Shown piece by piece: positions 35,600-43,099 of a stretch of DNA of 64,000 nt. The notes under the pieces were generated by a model. The model had not been told where the DNA came from, ran no database searches, and saw nothing but the letters and a program-made list of their open reading frames with translations. Location: NCBI GenBank assembly GCA_016716715.1, contig JADJVE010000005.1, positions 255,449 to 319,448 of the forward strand, written 5' to 3'. The translations under genes and the position numbers were made by a program. The DNA is from Acidobacteriota bacterium. Lineage in GTDB: Bacteria > Acidobacteriota > Thermoanaerobaculia > UBA5066. The first letter of the stretch is position 1. Each line of letters begins with the position of its first letter.

Positions 35600-35836
35600 T
35601 GTAGCGATTAGGCACATTCACGCTAAGTAATTTGCTTAGAATGGTTAATAGGAATATGTGTTGCTCCGTTGTAATAGTGTGACGTAGTGGCGCATTTCTG
35701 GCCTTCGCACGCCGCCCACACCACCCTCTAAGAAATCTTTCTTTCTCAATACTTTACCTTCGCTTCAGCGCCGCATGCGTGGCGCCAACGGGGGTGGCGC
35801 GTCACTTGCTCTATCAGGGTCAACCGGAGCCAACCC

Positions 35837-36049
35837 ATGACGAGAAGCAACGACACGAAGGTCCATGCCGCGCGATCCCTGGACGGCGTCGCGCTGTTCG
35901 CGCCTGCCGTGTCGTCCGCATCCTCCGCCGCATCGCGCCTCCTCGTGCCGCTCCTCGTGGCCGAGGCCGCCGCGTTCGGCGCTCTCGCCCTGTCGGGTAA
36001 GATTCCGGAGTCCCTGATCACCGCCCTTCGCGCGCTCCTGACGTTTTGA
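35837..36049 (+). CDS. Small membrane protein, function unknown
   Basis: 70 residues: a hydrophilic first third with Arg/Asp/Lys and one hydrophobic segment (RLLVPLLVAEAAAFGALALS, residues ~34-53). It starts the run of plus-strand genes that includes the partner-switching kinase; its stop overlaps the next gene's TTG start (TTGA). CCGGAG lies 14 nt before the ATG. A small single-span protein placed here could tether or sense for the kinase, but no family was recognised and the ORF could also be incidental. Confidence 0.5.
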   Translation: MTRSNDTKVHAARSLDGVALFAPAVSSASSAASRLLVPLLVAEAAAFGALALSGKIPESLITALRALLTF

Positions 36050-36510
36050 AGAGTGAGGAACTGCCGTCCGCGATGCCATTCGTCGAGAGGCGTGAAGTCC
36101 ATCTGACCATCCCGGTGGCCCCGGAGATGGAGATCGCCGCGACGGCGCAGGTTTCTGCGCTGGGCGAGTGGATGGAGATGGGCCGGGACAAGATCGACGA
36201 GGTCAAGATGGCCGTCGTCGAGGCCTGCATCAACGCCTTCGAGCACAGCGCGACGCCGGATCGCAAGGTGGCCCTGGCGTTCCGCATCGGCTCGGACGAC
36301 GACGGCCGCGGCGCCTACCTCGAGGTGGACGTCGCCGACGCGGGCCGGGGCTTCGACCCCACGCGCGTCAGGACCCCCGAGATCGCGACCGCCCTGAAGT
36401 CCAGTCGCAAGCGCGGATGGGGCATCAAGATCATCGAGAGCCTGATGGACGACGTCCGCATCGAGAGCGGCGAGCACGGCACCCGCATCGTGATGCGGAA
36501 GTACCGGTAG
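36046..36510 (+). CDS. RsbW-like serine kinase (anti-sigma-type HATPase)
   Basis: 154 residues; GHKL ATPase of the RsbW/SpoIIAB class, which phosphorylates STAS antagonists and sequesters a target protein. N-box VVEACINAFEHSA, G1 box DVADAGRGFDP and G2 box KRGWGIKIIESLMDDV are all intact. The TTG at 36046 overlaps the upstream stop; the ATG at 36073 is an alternative giving a 145-residue protein. No sigma-factor gene is adjacent, so the output partner may be encoded elsewhere or may not be a sigma factor. Next to its presumed substrate (STAS) and phosphatases. Confidence 0.85.
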   Translation: MKSEELPSAMPFVERREVHLTIPVAPEMEIAATAQVSALGEWMEMGRDKIDEVKMAVVEACINAFEHSATPDRKVALAFRIGSDDDGRGAYLEVDVADAGRGFDPTRVRTPEIATALKSSRKRGWGIKIIESLMDDVRIESGEHGTRIVMRKYR

Positions 36511-36527
36511 GATATAGAGGGAGCCGA

Positions 36528-36890
36528 ATGAGCGAGACCCTGAAAGTCGTCGTGGAGCGGCCGGACGCGGCTGTCGCGATCCTGCGGACCGACGGCTACA
36601 TCAACAACACCGGCGGCGAAGAGATCGCGAAGGAGGCGTACGCCCTCCTCGGCGGCGGCGTGACCCGCATCCTCCTCGACCTCGAGAAGACGAAGATCGT
36701 GAACTCGATCGGCATTTCGATCCTCATCGAGATCCTCGAAAAGCTGCTCGACCAGGGAGGGAAGCTCGCTTTCTGCCGCCTGACGCCGACGATCGAGAAG
36801 ACGTTCCAGATCATGGGTCTGGCGCAATATGCACGCATCTTCCCCGCTCCCGAGCCCGCCCTTGCCTGGCTCCGGGGCGAGTCCGAGTAG
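36528..36890 (+). CDS. STAS-domain anti-sigma-factor antagonist (RsbV/SpoIIAA-like)
   Basis: 120 residues, one STAS domain. AGAGGGAG precedes the ATG. The phosphoacceptor region reads TKIVNSIGISILIEILEK: Ser is kept but the usual preceding Asp is Asn, so phosphorylation may be altered. In the family, phosphorylated STAS protein is inactive and the unphosphorylated form binds the RsbW kinase. Its gene lies directly after the kinase gene and overlaps the start region of the second SpoIIE phosphatase, completing a partner-switching cassette. Confidence 0.87.
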   Translation: MSETLKVVVERPDAAVAILRTDGYINNTGGEEIAKEAYALLGGGVTRILLDLEKTKIVNSIGISILIEILEKLLDQGGKLAFCRLTPTIEKTFQIMGLAQYARIFPAPEPALAWLRGESE

Positions 36891-38580
36891 CATTTCCGCC
36901 TCGCCAGCGACCGCCGCGGGCGGCCACCGGCTGCTGGCGGCGCACGCCCGGCTCGCGGCGATCGACCCCTGGAGCGGGCGCGAGCGTCTCTTCGATGAGA
37001 TCCTCGCCGCGCTTCTCCTCGGATCCGGCGCCTCGCGCGGGATCCTCCTCGACCCCGTCCAGCCCGCCCGATCGGTGGCCGCCGGCCTGGACGCGTCCCC
37101 GGCCGCCCTGCTCGCGCTCGCCGCGCGCGTCGCGGCCGCGCCCCGCTCCACCGGCCCTCTGACGGCCGCCGACCTCGTCCCCCTCTTCGGAGACGCGTGC
37201 GCGCCGTTCGCGATTCCCCTCACGGCCCAGGAGCAGACCGTGGCCTTCGTCGTCCTCGGCACGCCGCCCGAGGATCCCGCGGGTTTCGCGTCGGCAACGG
37301 CCCACACGGCGTGGCTTCTCGACACGGTGCGGATGTCGGAGAAGGTTCAGAAGGCCGACTTCGAGCTGAAGTACCGCGTGTGGGAGCTCCAGAGCCTCTA
37401 CGACGTCGGGCTCTCCATCGCCCGCACGCTCGACCTCGAGTCCCTCGCGGACGACGTCCTCATGACGTCCGTGTCGCTCCTGAACGCGCGCTCCGGATCG
37501 CTCCTCGTGCGCGCGCAGGGCGACGAGGGCTTCTTCGCCAAGCACGTCGGCGAGCCGCTCCTGAACGCGGACGCGATCTACGAGGTGCCGGCGGGGGCCG
37601 TGCTCGCGAACGCGCGCGAGAGCCGGCCCGACTTCCTGAAGGACGCGCCTGCCGAGAAGCTTCTTCTCGTGCCGATCGCGGTCGAGAACCGCGCGCTCGG
37701 CGTCCTCGTCGTCGCCGACAAGGAGACGCGCGGGGGAGGAGTGGACGACTTCACCGAGGCCGACGTGAGGGTCGCGAGCCTTTTCGCGAACCAGGCGGCG
37801 ATCGCGCTCGAGAACGCGCGCCTCCACCGCGAGGCGGTCGAGAAGGAGAAGATGGAGCGCGAGATGGAGCTCGCGGCCTCCATCCAGAAGACGATTCTTC
37901 CCGACGCGCTGCCGGAGGTCACGGGGCTCCTGCTCGCGGGCCGCAACCGTCCGACGAAGCAGGTCGGCGGCGATTACTTCGACGTCTACCCGCTGCCCGG
38001 CGGCCTCACGGCGCTCTGCGTGGCGGACGTCTCCGGCAAGGGCGTCCCCGCGGCGCTCCTCGTGTCGACCGTCCACGCGTGCCTCCACCTCCTGATTTCG
38101 AACCTCTCGGGCGACCTCCCGGCCCTCGTCGCCCGCGTGAACAAGCACCTCGTCCGCTTCTCCTCGACGCGCAAGTTCGCGACGCTGTTCGTCGCGGTCT
38201 TCGACCCGGCTTCGGGCCTCCTGCGCTACGTGAACGCCGGGCACAACCCGGGCCTGTGGCTCTCGGCCTCCGGCGCGACGCTGCTCCCGAGCGGCGGCGT
38301 CCCGGTCGGGATGATGCCGGCCGCCGTCCACCGGGAGGCCGCCGTGACCCTCGGGCCCGGCGACACGCTTCTCCTCTACTCGGACGGGATCACGGAGGCG
38401 CTCAACCGCGACGACGAGGAATTCGGGATGGACCGCCTCACCGAGCTCGCGCTGAACGGGCGTGGCCAGTCTCCCGCCGAGCTCCAGAGCCACATCTTCG
38501 GGGCCGTGAGCGACTTCACCGCGGGCGTCGCGCAGTACGACGACCAGACGGTGCTCATCGCCCGCGTCACGGGCGCGTGA
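36829..38580 (+). CDS. GAF-SpoIIE serine phosphatase
   Basis: 583 residues from the ATG at 36829, which overlaps the STAS gene by 62 nt. The first ~30 residues are Pro/Ser-rich and the true start may be a non-AUG codon near the STAS stop. The middle holds a GAF domain (SLYDVGLSIARTLDLESLAD … LFANQAAIALENARLH, ~190-345). The C-terminus is a SpoIIE/PP2C phosphatase: SIQKTILPDALPE, QVGGDYFDVYPL, VADVSGKGVPAALLV, LLYSDGITEAL, YDDQTVLIARV. It should dephosphorylate the STAS protein encoded just upstream. Its GAF domain may bind a small ligand as the signal. Confidence 0.85.
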   Translation: MHASSPLPSPPLPGSGASPSSISASPATAAGGHRLLAAHARLAAIDPWSGRERLFDEILAALLLGSGASRGILLDPVQPARSVAAGLDASPAALLALAARVAAAPRSTGPLTAADLVPLFGDACAPFAIPLTAQEQTVAFVVLGTPPEDPAGFASATAHTAWLLDTVRMSEKVQKADFELKYRVWELQSLYDVGLSIARTLDLESLADDVLMTSVSLLNARSGSLLVRAQGDEGFFAKHVGEPLLNADAIYEVPAGAVLANARESRPDFLKDAPAEKLLLVPIAVENRALGVLVVADKETRGGGVDDFTEADVRVASLFANQAAIALENARLHREAVEKEKMEREMELAASIQKTILPDALPEVTGLLLAGRNRPTKQVGGDYFDVYPLPGGLTALCVADVSGKGVPAALLVSTVHACLHLLISNLSGDLPALVARVNKHLVRFSSTRKFATLFVAVFDPASGLLRYVNAGHNPGLWLSASGATLLPSGGVPVGMMPAAVHREAAVTLGPGDTLLLYSDGITEALNRDDEEFGMDRLTELALNGRGQSPAELQSHIFGAVSDFTAGVAQYDDQTVLIARVTGA

Positions 38581-39938
38581 GGCGCGCCGCGGCCCTCGCG
38601 GCGGGCCTGCTGACGGCCTTCGCCTGCACGTTCTCGGGCGAGACGACCGTGTCTCCGCACCGTCTCGTCAAGCCGCTGCCCGGCGGTCTCGTGAACTCGT
38701 ACAACGCCGAGGAACAGCTCGGCCGCGGGTACATCCCCGAGGTCTCGGCGTTTCTCGTGTCCTCCGGCGGGAAGTCGCTGGAGGGCGTGCGCTACGACCG
38801 GCTGCTCGGGCAGGTTCTCCTCGAGCGCGGCGACTTTCGCGGCGCGTCCCCTCACCTCGAGCGCGCGTTCGCCGGCGTCGGCCGCGCCTCCGAGCGCGCC
38901 GAGATCGCGTGGCTGCTCTCGCAGGCCGCTTACTGGGAGGGCGACTTCACGGGCGCGGGCCGCTGGGCGCGCGCCGCGCAGCGCGAAGGCAAGCTCGTGC
39001 CCGAGGGCTGGGTCGTCTTTCTCGAGTCGCCGCCGCCCCGGCCCCTCTACGCCGGCGCGGCCGCCGGCGAGAGCGTGACGCTGCCCGTCGATTTCGGACG
39101 GCCGAACCTCGTCCGCCTCTCCGTGCGCGCGAACGGGCGGCCGCCGGAGGAGATGGTCCTCGACTCGGGCGCGTCCGTCTCGCTCCTGACGGACAGCGCG
39201 GCCGAGCGCCTCGGCGTGCGCTTCACGCCGGGCGCCACGGCAGCGGCCCGCGGCCTGCACGAGACGGAGACGCCGATGCGCATGGGCTGGCTCGACTCCG
39301 TCCGCATGGGCGACCTCACGCTCACGGACGTGCCGGTCGGCGTCCTTCCCGACGGCACGCTCACGTTCGAGACGGCGTCCCTCGGCGTCTTCAGGCTGAA
39401 CGGCGTCCTCGGCGCGCACCTCATGAAGGAGTTCGACTGGCGCATCGAGTACATCGAGAAGCGCCTCTTCGCCCGGCGCGTGGACCCGAAGGCAGCCCGC
39501 GGCTCGAAGGACCAGAACATGTTCTTCCGCCGCATGAAGCCCATGGTCCGCACGTCGCTGAACGGCCAGCCGTGGTCGCTCTTCCTCCTCGACACGGGCT
39601 CGGAACCCTCGATGGTCACGCGCGGCGGTCTGCGCAAGACGCGCCTCTTCGAGCCGGAGACGGCGTACCCGGTGACGCTCGAAGGCATCGGCAACTCGCG
39701 CGTGTCGTGGGGAAAGATCTCGAACGTGAGCCTCGGCGTCGACGCCTTCATGGTGCGGTTCAAGGACATCGTCGTGAAGGAGGAGGGCGATGGGCTCGAG
39801 GACGGAATCCTCGGCGCCTCGTTCCTCTCGAACTTCGACGTCGAGATCCGCTTCGGGTCGATGACGCTCGCGCTCGAGAACCCGGTCGAGCGCCGGCGGC
39901 GGGACGCGCGCGCGCCCGCGCAGGAGATCCCTCGATAG
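38577..39938 (+). CDS. Exported protein with two retropepsin-like aspartic protease domains
   Basis: 453 residues. GTG overlaps the phosphatase stop (GTGA). The N-terminus (ALAAGLLTAFACT) has a lipobox-like Cys, so a lipoprotein is likely. Residues ~60-140 are TPR-like helices. Two aspartyl-protease cores follow: MVLDSGASVSLL with later LNGVLGAHLM, and FLLDTGSEPSMV with later DGILGASFLS; each half has the active D(S/T)G and the hydrophobic flap end. A single chain with two DTG/DSG domains resembles a fused retropepsin dimer. Substrates are unknown. Its position after two phosphatases suggests a link to envelope stress. Confidence 0.83.
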   Translation: MRRAAALAAGLLTAFACTFSGETTVSPHRLVKPLPGGLVNSYNAEEQLGRGYIPEVSAFLVSSGGKSLEGVRYDRLLGQVLLERGDFRGASPHLERAFAGVGRASERAEIAWLLSQAAYWEGDFTGAGRWARAAQREGKLVPEGWVVFLESPPPRPLYAGAAAGESVTLPVDFGRPNLVRLSVRANGRPPEEMVLDSGASVSLLTDSAAERLGVRFTPGATAAARGLHETETPMRMGWLDSVRMGDLTLTDVPVGVLPDGTLTFETASLGVFRLNGVLGAHLMKEFDWRIEYIEKRLFARRVDPKAARGSKDQNMFFRRMKPMVRTSLNGQPWSLFLLDTGSEPSMVTRGGLRKTRLFEPETAYPVTLEGIGNSRVSWGKISNVSLGVDAFMVRFKDIVVKEEGDGLEDGILGASFLSNFDVEIRFGSMTLALENPVERRRRDARAPAQEIPR

Positions 39939-39939
39939 A

Positions 39940-40839
39940 ATGCTCCCTGTGAGGGGGAGTCGGATCGGGCTCGTGCCTTTGGCGCTGGGCGGGATCGCCC
40001 TCGCCGCCGCGTGCCGCCCGCCGGCGGATCCTATGGAAAAGAAACGCGAGCAGATGGTCGAGACGCAGATCGCGGCGCGCGGCATCCGCGACCCGCGCGT
40101 TCTCGCCGCGATGCGCAAGGTCCCGAGGCACCTCTTCGTCCCGGCCTCCGAGGCGGCGTCCGCCTACGACGACCGGCCGCTCCCGATCGGGAGCGGTCAG
40201 ACGATCTCGCAGCCCTACGTCGTCGCCTTCATGACCGAGCAGCTCCGGCTCACCGGGAAGGAGAGGGTGCTCGAGATCGGCACGGGCTCCGGTTATCAGG
40301 CCGCGATCCTCGCCGAGCTCGCCGCGAAGGTGTACTCGATCGAGATCCGTTCCGAGCTCGCGGAAGCGGCGACGGCCCGGCTGAAGGAGCTCGGGATCCG
40401 GAACGTCGAGGTGCGCGCCGCCGACGGCTACCGCGGCTGGCCCGAGGAGGCGCCGTTCGACGGCATCCTCGTGACGGCCGCGCCGGAGCGCGTCCCGCCA
40501 CCGCTGCTCGAGCAGCTCGCGTCGACGGGGCGCATGGTGATTCCCGTGGGCGCCTTCTACCAGGAGCTGAAGGTCATCGAGCGCCAGGGCGGCGGATACA
40601 CCGAGAAGAGCGTCCTGCCCGTTCGCTTCGTGCCGTTCGTCGGCGAGGCCGAAGGCGCGCCGCGCCCCGCCCCGCCGGGACGGGGGGGCCGGCCGATCGT
40701 GGGGTCGAGCCGGCGGAGGGGGGTCCGGGGGGGGGGGGGGGGGGGGGGGCCCCGAGCGAAGCCTCGCCGGACTTCCCGCAGCTCGGCTAGGCCTTCTTCT
40801 TCGGCGCCCAGCGCAGGACGTCGACCTTCTCCATCGTGA
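39940..40839 (+). CDS. pcm: Protein-L-isoaspartate O-methyltransferase, lipoprotein-like N-terminus, frame uncertain at 3' end
   Basis: Repairs isoaspartyl residues using SAM. Core motifs: MVETQIAARGIRDPRVLAAM, RHLFVP, the post-motif GSGQTISQPYVVAFMTE and SAM motif I LEIGTGSGYQAAIL. The N-terminus GLVPLALGGIALAAACRPP has a lipobox (AAAC), so it may be exported, which is unusual. GTG at 39949 is a good alternative start (TAGAAT 7 nt upstream). After VPFVGEAEG the frame runs through a GC-rich tail and a 23-G tract to a stop at 40839. If the tract is a different length, the +3 frame ends PSEASPDFPQLG at TAG 40788-40790, nested in a CTAG with the opposite gene's stop. Confidence 0.85.
   Translation: MLPVRGSRIGLVPLALGGIALAAACRPPADPMEKKREQMVETQIAARGIRDPRVLAAMRKVPRHLFVPASEAASAYDDRPLPIGSGQTISQPYVVAFMTEQLRLTGKERVLEIGTGSGYQAAILAELAAKVYSIEIRSELAEAATARLKELGIRNVEVRAADGYRGWPEEAPFDGILVTAAPERVPPPLLEQLASTGRMVIPVGAFYQELKVIERQGGGYTEKSVLPVRFVPFVGEAEGAPRPAPPGRGGRPIVGSSRRRGVRGGGGGGGPRAKPRRTSRSSARPSSSAPSAGRRPSPS
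40727..40749. repeat. 23-nt poly-G tract
   Basis: An uninterrupted run of 23 G follows GGGGGGTCC and precedes CCCC. It sits near the 3' end of the PCMT gene. Such long G runs are often sequencing or assembly artefacts, but can also be slippage-prone phase-variation tracts; the frame after it depends on the true length. Confidence 0.9.
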
Positions 40840-41140
40840 TGAGGACGCCGCAGGCGGCTTCCTCGAGGATCGGGTCGATGCGCTCGAGGTAACCGCGGAT
40901 CTTCTCCTCGGTGTCCACGATCTCCACGACGATCGGAAGGTCCTCCGAAAGCTCGACGAGCCGCGCGCGGTGGACGACGCTCGAGGCGCCGTAGGACTCG
41001 ATGCCGCGCAATACGGTCGCGCCCGAGAGCCCGCCCTCCCGCGCCTCGGCGACGAGCACCTCGAAGAGCGGCCGGTGCCGGGCGCGGTCCATCTCGCCGA
41101 TGTGGATGCGCAGCAGCTTGGCGGTCGTCACGTCTTTCAT
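40787..41140 (-). CDS. DUF190-family protein
   Basis: 117 residues. DUF190 proteins are small ferredoxin-fold-like proteins, often encoded next to CrcB fluoride channels and possibly binding nucleotides or metals. Visible features: LLRIHIGEMDRARHRPLFEV, EGGLSGATVLRGIESYGASS and LPIVVEIVDTEEKI, matching the family's PII-like beta-alpha-beta pattern. ATG at 41140 overlaps the crcB stop (ATGA), so the two are translationally coupled. Its stop is nested with the putative PCMT stop in CTAG. Confidence 0.88.
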   Translation of the reverse strand: MKDVTTAKLLRIHIGEMDRARHRPLFEVLVAEAREGGLSGATVLRGIESYGASSVVHRARLVELSEDLPIVVEIVDTEEKIRGYLERIDPILEEAACGVLITMEKVDVLRWAPKKKA

Positions 41141-41520
41141 GAGCCGATCCTCCCGATCGAACGGCCGAGCAGGGTCCCGAGGAGCCCGAGGAAGACGGAG
41201 CCGCCGACGTAGAGCGTCGCGCGGAGAACGTCCTTCACGCTCAGGAGGCCCAGCGTCTCCCACGCGAACGACGAAAACGTCGTGAAGCCCCCGAGGATGC
41301 CGACCATGAGGAACGTGCGCGCCTCGGGTGAGAGCGCGGCGCGCTCGAGGCCGAGCGCCCCGACGAGGCCGATGGCGAAGCAGCCTGCGAGGTTCACCCA
41401 GAAGGTGCCGGTGGGAAACGGTCCCGGAAGGGTCCTCTGCAGCGCGCTCGCCATCGCGTAGCGACACACCGACCCGATCCCCCCGCCCACGAAGACGAGC
41501 GCGAGGAGGGAGAGCCTCAT
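41137..41520 (-). CDS. crcB: Fluoride ion channel CrcB/Fluc
   Basis: 127 residues with four hydrophobic helices. The signature GGFTTFSSFAWE holds the polar track and the central break that binds Na+ in Fluc dimers; FVGGGIGSVCRYAM and GTFWVNLAGCFAIG match helix 1 and 2. It exports fluoride to protect the cell. Translationally coupled to DUF190 and 5 nt from fdhE. No fluoride riboswitch was recognised upstream; the region there is coding for fdhE. Confidence 0.93.
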   Translation of the reverse strand: MRLSLLALVFVGGGIGSVCRYAMASALQRTLPGPFPTGTFWVNLAGCFAIGLVGALGLERAALSPEARTFLMVGILGGFTTFSSFAWETLGLLSVKDVLRATLYVGGSVFLGLLGTLLGRSIGRIGS

Positions 41521-41524
41521 CCGG

Positions 41525-42325
41525 TCAGATCCCCGCCCAGCCCGGCTCGAGGCGCGTCCAGCCCTCCTCGACCGCCCAGAGGTCCATCGCGAGCGAAACG
41601 AGGTCGTCCACCTCGGGCAGCGGCCGCGCGTCCAGCGTCAGGTCCAGCGACTTCACGTAGTGCCGGCACGTCTCGCAGGCTTCGATGCGGACGGCGGGAT
41701 GCGCCTCCGTCTGGAAGGAGGGAAGCTTCGCGGGATCCTCTTCGTGGCACGCGGCGCAGCGGATGCGCGCGAACGGCCACTCGGTGCCGCAGAGCGCGCA
41801 GACGAGCGAGCGCGCCGCGCCCATCGACTCGGGCACCTCGCGCCGCACGCTCACGACGGCTCCGTTTCCGCAGGCGGGGCAGTGGCTCTCGTGGCGCGGG
41901 CGCTCCAGCGTCACGCCGCGCGCGGCGAGGACCTCGGCGTACGGCCTCAGGAACGCGCGCGCGAGGTAGTCCTCGCGGGCCTCCCGCTCGCCGCTCCAGT
42001 AGACCGAGAGGCGCGAGAGGGCCGTCTCGTCGTCGTCGGCTCGCCGCGCCTTCGCGGCCTCGGTCAGCTCGGGCGGCCCCTTCTCGGCCGCGTACGTCAG
42101 GAGCGGCGCGAAGAGGTCGAGCACCCTGTGGAAGTCGGCGGGAGTCCCCGTGAAGGCGTCGTCCACGTGGCGCGCATGGACGGCCGCGGCGAGCCGCCCC
42201 TGCAGCCGGAAGAGCCCGGCCGCGAACGCGAGCGGCTCGGCGACGAGCGGCGCTGCGGCGACGAGGCCGGTGGCGCGCGCCGCCCGCGCCTCGAAGGCCG
42301 CCGCCGGGTCGAGCGTCTTGGTCAC
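41525..42325 (-). CDS. fdhE: Formate dehydrogenase accessory protein FdhE
   Basis: 266 residues. FdhE binds iron through paired CxxC motifs and helps mature formate dehydrogenase. Four motifs are visible in order: CPACG, CALCG, CAACH and CETCRHY, in the C-terminal half, as in the family (rubredoxin-like knuckles). The N-terminal half is helical. GTG start. No formate dehydrogenase structural genes are in the window, so the partner enzyme is encoded elsewhere. It is 4 nt from the downstream secreted-protein stop, and apparently co-transcribed with crcB. Confidence 0.88.
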   Translation of the reverse strand: MTKTLDPAAAFEARAARATGLVAAAPLVAEPLAFAAGLFRLQGRLAAAVHARHVDDAFTGTPADFHRVLDLFAPLLTYAAEKGPPELTEAAKARRADDDETALSRLSVYWSGEREAREDYLARAFLRPYAEVLAARGVTLERPRHESHCPACGNGAVVSVRREVPESMGAARSLVCALCGTEWPFARIRCAACHEEDPAKLPSFQTEAHPAVRIEACETCRHYVKSLDLTLDARPLPEVDDLVSLAMDLWAVEEGWTRLEPGWAGI

Positions 42326-42329
42326 CGCC

Positions 42330-43037
42330 CTAGTTGAACGTCGCGTCGTGGGCCTTCTTGAGGTCTTCCCACTGCTTGCGGAAGTCCTTCTCCTGTTCCT
42401 TCGTGAAGACGCGGAAGGGGACCTGAATCATGCTGGTCGCGAACTGCACGTTCAGCCAGTACTGGCCGGGCTGGATGCCTCCGGGGACGTTGAAATAGAG
42501 GCGGCCCATGCAGTCGCGCGTGTCGCTCAGGTCGACGGTGTCGTAGGCGAGACCCGGGCCGTTGAGGTCCGCGAAGAACTTCATGGCGCACGGGCGGCCG
42601 GGGCCGGCCGGGAAGTAGTTGATCGAGTCCTTGACGACCTTGGCCTTCTGGTTCAGCGGCCGGATGGCGTCGGCCTTCATGTACTCGTTCTGCGACATGA
42701 GCGGGACGGTCTTCCCGTCGGGGGTCTTGAGCGTCAGGTTCTCCCGCTTCATCGTGTAGTCCTTCGCGCCCTCGCGCAGCGTGATGCCCACGTTGAGCAG
42801 GACCCACGGCTCTCCGAGCTCTTCCTGGACCATGCGGTACCCGAGGACGGCGTAGCCCTCGTTGTTGTAGGCCATGCGGACGAACTCGCCCTGGAGCGTC
42901 ATGAGCTGAGGGACGTCCGCCTTCGGGGCCTGCATGCCCTGGAGGGAACCCTTGGGCTCCATCTGCGCGGCGAGAGGGCCGGCAGCGACCGACGCGAGGA
43001 GAACGGCGAACAGCGAAGCGATGATGCGTTTGTTCAT
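42330..43037 (-). CDS. Secreted protein, paralogue of the one at 48065
   Basis: 235 residues with a signal peptide (MNKRIIASLFAVLLASVAAG). AAAGGA lies 7 nt before the ATG at 43037; the longer start at 43250 is not supported. It shares long identical blocks with the protein at 48065: RMAYNNEGYAV, TPDGKT, EYMKAD, INYFPAG, RLYFN, PGGIQ, IQVPFRVFTKEQ and QWEDLKKAHDA. No known family was recognised. Two conserved Cys (RPC, RDC) probably form a disulfide. TAATAT, about 24 nt upstream, may be its -10. Divergent from the histidine-kinase gene. Confidence 0.78.
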   Translation of the reverse strand: MNKRIIASLFAVLLASVAAGPLAAQMEPKGSLQGMQAPKADVPQLMTLQGEFVRMAYNNEGYAVLGYRMVQEELGEPWVLLNVGITLREGAKDYTMKRENLTLKTPDGKTVPLMSQNEYMKADAIRPLNQKAKVVKDSINYFPAGPGRPCAMKFFADLNGPGLAYDTVDLSDTRDCMGRLYFNVPGGIQPGQYWLNVQFATSMIQVPFRVFTKEQEKDFRKQWEDLKKAHDATFN

Positions 43038-43099
43038 TTCGAGTCCTTTCATCAGGGGGAAGCATATTACGCGGCGCACTTTTCGTGGAGAATGCGGCC

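Noticed and set aside
35600..35836. Promoter such as TTGCTT-N17-TATGTG in the gap
   Set aside because: Too few consensus matches to call, although the region is AT-rich.
41521..41600. Fluoride riboswitch before crcB
   Set aside because: Only fdhE coding sequence is present; no crcB-motif structure was seen.
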